A stretch of DNA of 64,000 nt. Source: Eremomyces bilateralis CBS 781.70 (lineage: Eukaryota > Ascomycota > Dothideomycetes > Eremomycetales > Eremomycetaceae). The translations under genes and the position numbers were made by a program. The stretch spans positions 250,678-314,677 of the forward strand of contig NW_022985088.1 of assembly GCF_010015585.1 (NCBI RefSeq). The letters run 5' to 3'. Of the stretch, positions 58,585 through 64,000 are shown piece by piece. How positions within the stretch are numbered: the stretch's first letter is position 1; the number at the start of each line of letters is the position of its first letter. Under the pieces are notes generated by a model, which was given only the letters and a program-made list of their open reading frames with translations, was not told the origin of the DNA and did no database searches.

Positions 58585-59880
58585 ACATAATTAGTCAAGA
58601 ATCCACTTGGTAATCCACTCAGGAAACCACTCGGCTACCCGCTCAGGAACCCGCTCAGGAGTCCACTAGAGAAACCTCCCAGAAAGCCACCTCCTGGCAG
58701 TCCATCAAAAAGCCACCATTCTCATCGAGCTTATATTTAGCCATCGTCGCTGCAGTCGGCTGCAACTCACAGGCCTTCCTTTCGATACTTTGTATCGACA
58801 CCAACGGTAATCCACGCGAAGATGCCGTTGTTGACCGTGTCTCCTAGGTATACATACTCCATTACAGGGTCATATTGTCCTGCGGCCGTCTGTGCGAGAG
58901 TAAAGTCCTGATCATTGCGGGCCAGGGACATGGTGTTAGTGTTGTACGGAGCGAGGAGCTCAACATCACTGATGAGAGACTAATCAAAGAAGGGCTGGCC
59001 AACATGGGAAACGTTTCCGTCCCGGATACGCTAGTTTGGAAGTGTTTCGTAGTCCAGATGGGTCATGACTTTGATTCTATTAGTACCCGTGCGTTTACTT
59101 GGGAAAGATAGAGGAGAACGCTAACCGTGGATATGTGTAGCGCGGCCAACATAATGGCCCGGGAACTTCGACTCGAAAGTAATAACATCGTCCTCAGTAG
59201 TAATTGGGATTCCACGGAAGGAAGTCTTATTGACGAGCGTTGTATCTCCGGCATTTCTATTCTGCATAAATCCACCGTCTGAGACGCCGCCATACACCCC
59301 AGTAGAGTTACAGTGCCAGAAATCGATGGCGGCTTTAGGGATTGGCTCTCAGGGATTGATGTCAATGAATTGGATGTCAGTGATAAGATCAACACCTGGC
59401 TCCTTTTCAGCCACATTTGTTCGGATCAGGTCCCGGCGACGTCTGTCGGTTGCCAGAGCCGCTTATCCACGGTTTATCTCTTATAAAACTTACAGTGTGG
59501 GCCTTCTGTCGTCTCGGGCGCCAGCACCGTCACATTGTTGCTATCAAATATCGTCTCCGCAGATGAATCTGGGGTGATGTCAGTGCTATTATAGCGATGA
59601 TTGGTTGATAGCACTTTGTTCAAATCGCGAACATGCAGCATATCCCCTATTGTCTATTTCAGTCCTATATCCCCCATTTTCGCCGTTGACCTGAGTTACT
59701 AACTTTTTCGAAGGCGTCGCTTGGCGCAATGCTCGTTTATAAGTGCATCTCTCCTCGTAGCAAACTTCTCGCTAACTCCCCGTGCTTTTAACTGGACGGA
59801 ACAGGCATCGACGGCCCCCGGCCCGATCGACTCCATGAATTTAGTGCGCAAGCACAACTCCTTAGCGTTACTATATTGCC
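58585..59880 (-). pseudogene. Secreted intradiol ring-cleavage dioxygenase, broken
   Basis: Minus-strand pieces follow the order of fungal extracellular intradiol dioxygenases. They are: an N-terminal CSVQLKARGVSEKFATRRE near 59,790; VTVLAPETTEGPH near 59,500; an intron; LITDIQFIDIN, EPIPKAAIDFWHCNSTGVYG, SKFPGHYVGRATHIHV (iron-ligand His region) and GNVSHVGQPFFD; then DVELLAPYNTNTMSLARN and YDPVMEYVYLGDTVNNGIFA. The frame is broken: an indel in the N-terminal part, a TGA where relatives have Cys (INxCEP), TAG after HLDYETLPN, TAG where relatives have Gln (FFDQ), and loss of frame before the C-terminal tail. Intact relatives cleave catechol-like rings. The tail is a GFLSG-type repeat. Confidence 0.83.
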
Positions 59881-60871
59881 ATGGGCTTAAGCACTATACA
59901 ACGAAATAGCTGCTAGTAGTCAAGTTGCGAACGATAAAAATTGGATCATATTAATAGCATTCGGAGATAACTATTCGCATTTGCATTTTTGAACCCTCGA
60001 CCATTTACGAACTTACTACTTAGTACCTACTTACGTACGAAACATTAAATTTAGAGATTCGGACTAACCGATAGCTAATCACTCGCGGAGTCATAGATAT
60101 CGGATGCAGCTCTGCTTAACTAGTAGTCTAGGACACGCATCCCATGAATTAAAAATATGGTCCGATGCGGACAGATGCACCGTTAATCTAATCCGGTAAT
60201 TTCAGGTCTTTCTCCGGTTTATTTCCAGTCAGCCAAGAACTAAGTACAGATGTACCTCCGTATCTACCGGTAAGCCGGGACTCGGGACTCAGCCCTGATG
60301 GCGCTGACAAGGAGTTACACAGAAACGGTGGCTCCGATAAGGTTGTCTCCTGACCGGCCCCCATCTAGAGCGACCTTTTCCGTTTACCGACGCAGCGGAC
60401 AAAGATTCTATCCCCGGTCCCACGATGGTTGTACCACGAAGATCCTCGTAAGGTTGGAGAATATTCAGCCACAATTTTACGGGGAGGTACTGAGTCGAAT
60501 AAAATCTATTGAACAAATCTGCAGGCATGGCACGATACCACGCGCCGAGCTAGAGGCAAATGCAGTGGAAAGTATCGTAACCGTACGAAGAGTCCGAGTC
60601 GTTCTGTTCCCTGCTTCCTCGGCAAGGTATCTCAATTACCTTCCCATCACGGTGTACAGCTCTCTCTGCGCCATGAGCTCGTCAATAGCGAATAATGGAA
60701 AATACAATAAACTCTTATGGCATGAGTCTAGCCTAGGGATAAGAAGCGCCACATAGTGCACGGTACAGGACGCGGAAAGATATGTCTATATAGATCCTTT
60801 CGGCTGCCAGGGCGGATCGTCCTGGAGTAGCTCCAAACAATTGTGGTTTTTATTGAAACGTGTTGCTCAAC
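59881..60871. other. Intergenic, 1 kb, tyrosinase promoter side
   Basis: A 152-codon plus-strand frame at 60298-60756 (MALTRSYTETVAPIRLS) overlaps an open minus-strand frame. Neither has a motif, and both are left uncalled. The last ~100 bases should be the tyrosinase promoter and leader. Confidence 0.5.
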
Positions 60872-62351
60872 ATGATTATTACTTCTGCCCTTGTTTACTT
60901 CCTGGCATTCAGTCAGGGGCTGGCTACTCCTTTAGCTAACCCCCAGGAGGCTGACCTAGCAGGTCGTCCATCAAAACCTAAATGCTCCAAACCAGCGAAG
61001 AGACTGCCATGGTAAGATCCTCTCTGTGGGGTAGGACATGACTTTCCATTATACAAGCTAACATTTTTGCAGGCAAGCCCTGAGCAGGAAGGAGAAGAAA
61101 GCCTATATCGATGCGGAGCTCTGCTTGATGAGAAAGCCCTCCAAGCTCAATTTGCCTGGAGCCATAACCCGGTTTGATGATCTGATCAAGCCGCATCAGA
61201 TCATGGCCCGAGAGACGCATCAAACCGGCTACTTCTTGCCTTTCCATCGTTATTTGATGCACACTCACGAGACCGTGCTGCGAACTGAGTGTGGTTACAA
61301 AGGCCATCAACCCTACTGGGCAGAAGAACTAGACATCGACAACATTCAGAACTCTGATGTGTTGGATTCCGTAACAGGCTTCGGCGGCGGCGTATTAGAT
61401 ACACTGGCATGCGTCCCGAATGGCCCGTTCAAGAACTACAAGTTGCACACAGGCCCAGGACAAAAGAACACGGAAAACTGCATCGAGCGTCGTTTGTCCA
61501 ACATTGCAACCTTGACTGCCCGCCAGGAATACATTGACTACTGCTACCAATTCAACACATTTGAAGATGCGTGGCCATGCTTAGAGGATGGTGGCCCTCA
61601 TAACGCCTGGCATGCTGGTGTCGGCGGGGTCATGCTGGTATGTGTTGCTACTCATAGAAACCTCCGTCAATATGGATATAGACACTGACCTATATACACA
61701 GGACCCTATTTCCTCGCCTGGAGGTATTACTTCATTTGATACTATGGCCTATCTTATTGAGCTAACTTTTCCAAGACCCACTCTTCTATTTGCACCATAC
61801 CTGGCTGGATAAAGTCTGGTGGGACTGGTTTGTACACTCAGGTCGCTCATTCAGATGTACCACTAAATTATACCTAGGCAGAAACAAAAGCCAGAGCGCC
61901 TGCGCGACATTACAGGCCGTAAAGTCAGCATCAACCCATTTTTCGACCTTCGTAAGCACTACTAATTTCTTTTGTATCGAAAGACGGGTCAGTCTCGCTA
62001 GTGGATTAAGTGTACTGACTGCTACTTAGTTTCAAACCTTCCCGGCAACTCGACCATCACGGATTTCTTTATGGGCAATATCCCAGGCTTGCCATCCATT
62101 CCAGGTGGAGGACCGTTCAGTGAAAACAACAGGGGGCCGCCGACCTTCCAGCCCAGGAATGAGACGATCGCGGACCCTGTCAAACTTACTGACACACTCA
62201 CTGTTTTTGGCCTTATCCCCAATACCACAGTGTCCCAGGTTATGAATATCAAGGACGGGTAAGTGTTGTATATCACACTGAGTTATTAGAATTGACTAAC
62301 AGCGTTAGAATTCTCTGCTATGAATATGTTGATTACGAGGATGCAATCTAG
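60872..62351 (+). CDS. Secreted tyrosinase-like copper oxidase
   Basis: Seven exons, 60872-61011, 61073-61637, 61702-61723, 61776-61827, 61878-61951, 62030-62258 and 62303-62351. All phases agree and give 376 aa. A signal peptide (MIITSALVYFLAFSQGLA) is followed by the central copper domain. CuA lies in KPHQIMARETHQTGYFLPFH. CuB lies in GGPHNAWHAGVGGVMLD, then DPLFYLHHTWLDKVWWDWQ. Such short fungal tyrosinases oxidise phenols or o-diphenols to quinones and lack the long C-terminal lid of mushroom enzymes. Differences from the family are FHRY where WHRY is usual and PYWAEE where PYWDW is usual, so activity may be altered. The C-terminus (VRILCYEYVDYEDAI) is family-like. It stands head-to-head with the broken dioxygenase, about 1 kb away. 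Confidence 0.9.
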
Positions 62352-62832
62352 GGTCCAGATTATGGGCATCAGTGTTGCTTGCTTCATGATCTGAAAATGG
62401 CGCACCGGCTATTGTTATACAAGTGTTTGTCAAATAATCGCTGCTAAATTCGCAATTATGAGTGTAGCTTTCAGAGGGGAAGTTGTTAACTTATGATTGA
62501 TTGATCGAGTTGAGTTGACAGAGGCATCCACTGGACTACATATCTCATTTCGTCTTGCCGCCCAATATGGTGTGCCGCAGCAGTCCTGTACCTGAACGCC
62601 CAGCGGACTTGGCATTCATGTATTGGCGTGTCTCAGCAAGGAAAGGAAACAAGGCTTTATTACCGAAACCCAACTACCTGTCGAGAATGCTACAAGGGAG
62701 GAACTAAATAAGAAAAATGCCAAATGTCAAAAACCGCAGTGAATACCTCTGTACTATCTCCCTATATTAGCGGTAAGCCAGGGAATATACGGTCATGTGC
62801 TCAGCCAATGGGAAAAAAATCAAAAGCATTCA

Positions 62833-62972
62833 GCAATGGGAGTTCCCCATAACTCTCCCACCGGTATAAAAGAGGTCGAAATCAGAGGGTCAATACCACC
62901 GAAACACTTGGGTCAGTCGAAAGTACACTCTCTGCATCCATGGTAAAGCTTGTAAATATGCCGTTTCTCCTT
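62833..62972 (+). repeat. Dispersed repeat, copy B
   Basis: Partner of 54394-54532, same orientation, 8.4 kb away. This copy has a TATA-like GGTATAAAAG at about 62862-62871 and an ATG at 62940 followed by GTAAAGCTTGTAAATATG, similar to the start region of copy A. Confidence 0.75.
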
Positions 62973-63408
62973 AGTTTCCAGTCTCGCTCTCAGTCAGCGT
63001 TTGGTTCGCAGTCTACAGTACTCTCCAGTTCCAGTCTCATCAATTCGGCGGTAGTCGACGCTATCAGCACTCTAAGCAGCGAAAGTTCTCTACATCCATT
63101 CAAAAGAAACGCCTTGACAATGGCACCACGACGCTTTATTACGTGCGTGCGCATCAATCCGGCTGGTCGAAGACAGGTCCATACCCATTTAGCCCCGATA
63201 AGGTACTTTGAGATATCCAGAAAACTGCTAGCCGAATTGTTTCGTTCCGAAGGAAGATAAAGTGAAGGTGAAACCTTGTCTATAAGGCATTGTGCTGTAA
63301 ATGCCGGTGATATCGGAGGCAGTCACTTCGCTGCAAATCAAATTGAAGACAATGCTCATGACAGAGAATAGCGGTTCCTTTGATCAGGTGATCTGGAGAT
63401 GCGACTTC

Positions 63409-63519
63409 TGTTGGATCGAAACGTGTCTTATTAAGAAACTTAACAAATGAGAGTATTATATACAGAGTATCAATCACGTGCCTCATAACCTCCGATGTTC
63501 TCCCGGCTTTGGTCTAACA
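63409..63519. mobile_element. Candidate short solo LTR, Ty1/copia-like
   Basis: A 111-bp segment starts TGTTGGATCG and ends GGTCTAACA, the kind of ends common in copia LTRs. It has a TATATA word and a TTATTAAG word inside. No target-site duplication or internal element parts were recognised. Tentative old fossil. Confidence 0.35.
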
Positions 63520-64000
63520 TCCTCCCCTACCTAGGCCTGAAACACCGGTGAAGGCAAGATATATCTAGATCTTCGTCTCACGATCTAGGTCTTCCTGTTC
63601 CCTTCTTCCTCAGCTCAATCCTTCGAAGTTCGGAGGGATGGGGTTCAAAGTGAGTCAACCAAGGCGTATCGTCATATGCCAAGGTTCCGCTCACGTCGAG
63701 ACCTCGCGTCTATATTGTCCAAAGCATCCTATCCAACGACGAGTGCGTGTCGCGCTGTGATCGAGCTGATGGTAGCAGTTAAGGGCATGAAACGAAGGTC
63801 GAGCTCGGCGAAGCGATCTTTTCCTGCGGCTCTGGCCGTGCTAGATCGATTCCTCGTACGTCTTGGTGGTATTCTTGTTTATCTTGATCATTTCCCGAAG
63901 GTTTTTGTTCCTTTTTTCTCCATTTTCTGGTCTTTTGGTTTGTTTTCTCGCTTTTCTAAGGGTTTCTGATCATTTTGGTTCATTTTCTGAGGGTTTTCTT

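Larger units (their letters stand above)
62352..64000. other. Gene-poor right end
   Basis: It holds copy B of the dispersed repeat (62833-62972) and a candidate solo LTR (63409-63519). Open frames at 62940-63260 and 63676-63969 (plus) have no family signature. The last ~130 bases are T-rich. No gene is called. Confidence 0.5.

Noticed and set aside
58585-58700. CRISPR-like short repeats
   Set aside because: The repeats are direct, unequal, without spacers, and encode a Gly/Phe/Leu/Ser tail of a broken eukaryotic gene.
60298-60756. 152-codon open frame upstream of the tyrosinase
   Set aside because: No motif, composition typical of chance frames, and an overlapping open frame on the other strand.
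58585-62351. Secondary-metabolite or catabolic gene cluster around the tyrosinase
   Set aside because: Only one intact enzyme gene and one dead one are present, with no regulator, synthase or dedicated transporter next to them.

Overview
This window reads as euchromatic DNA of a filamentous ascomycete, most likely a eurotiomycete of the Aspergillus/Penicillium type. Genes are dense and lie on both strands. Introns are about 45-60 nt with GTRAGT donors and CTRAC branch sites. The gene families are typical of that group: ExgD-type membrane glucanase, Dal5/Tna1-type transporter, Pth11/rhodopsin-type membrane protein, Zds protein and CmcJ/NvfI-type oxygenase. All splice models below were built by hand from reading frame, splice sites and family motifs.

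Left part (1-10,100), mainly housekeeping: PRPP synthetase (minus), a DUF1168/PRKRIP1-type spliceosomal protein (minus), a histidine phosphatase of the Det1 type (plus), a CmcJ/NvfI-type non-haem iron oxygenase (plus), and an RNA polymerase III Rpc9/C17-like subunit (minus). A broken Tc1/mariner DNA transposon lies at about 10,372-11,763.

Middle part (12,100-36,000): a nine-exon anion:cation symporter (minus), a secreted M28 glutamate-carboxypeptidase-like enzyme (minus), a hemerythrin-like protein (plus), the Smc5/6 SUMO ligase Nse2 (plus), a large Zds-family polarity/PP2A regulator (minus), a decayed cytochrome P450 (plus), a small hydrophilic stress-type protein (plus), and a type II membrane glycosyltransferase with a DxD motif (minus).

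Third part (38,900-53,800): an alpha/beta-hydrolase-fold protein with no visible canonical nucleophile elbow (plus), the ExgD glucanase with a long charged cytoplasmic tail (minus), a 15-exon NMN adenylyltransferase (minus), and a TRIP12/Ufd4-class HECT ubiquitin ligase (plus).

Right part (53,800-64,000) is sparser and more decayed: a Pth11-like rhodopsin-domain protein (minus), a broken secreted intradiol dioxygenase (minus) next to an apparently intact secreted tyrosinase (plus), a diverged ~140-bp sequence present twice 8.4 kb apart, and two candidate solo LTRs. The genes do not form one pathway. The only functional pairing suggested is between the tyrosinase and the dead dioxygenase, two families that act on catechols. 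I found no CRISPR array, rRNA or convincing tRNA, and nothing I would call a new system. The most unusual intact loci are the intron-dense NMN adenylyltransferase and the hydrolase without a visible nucleophile.
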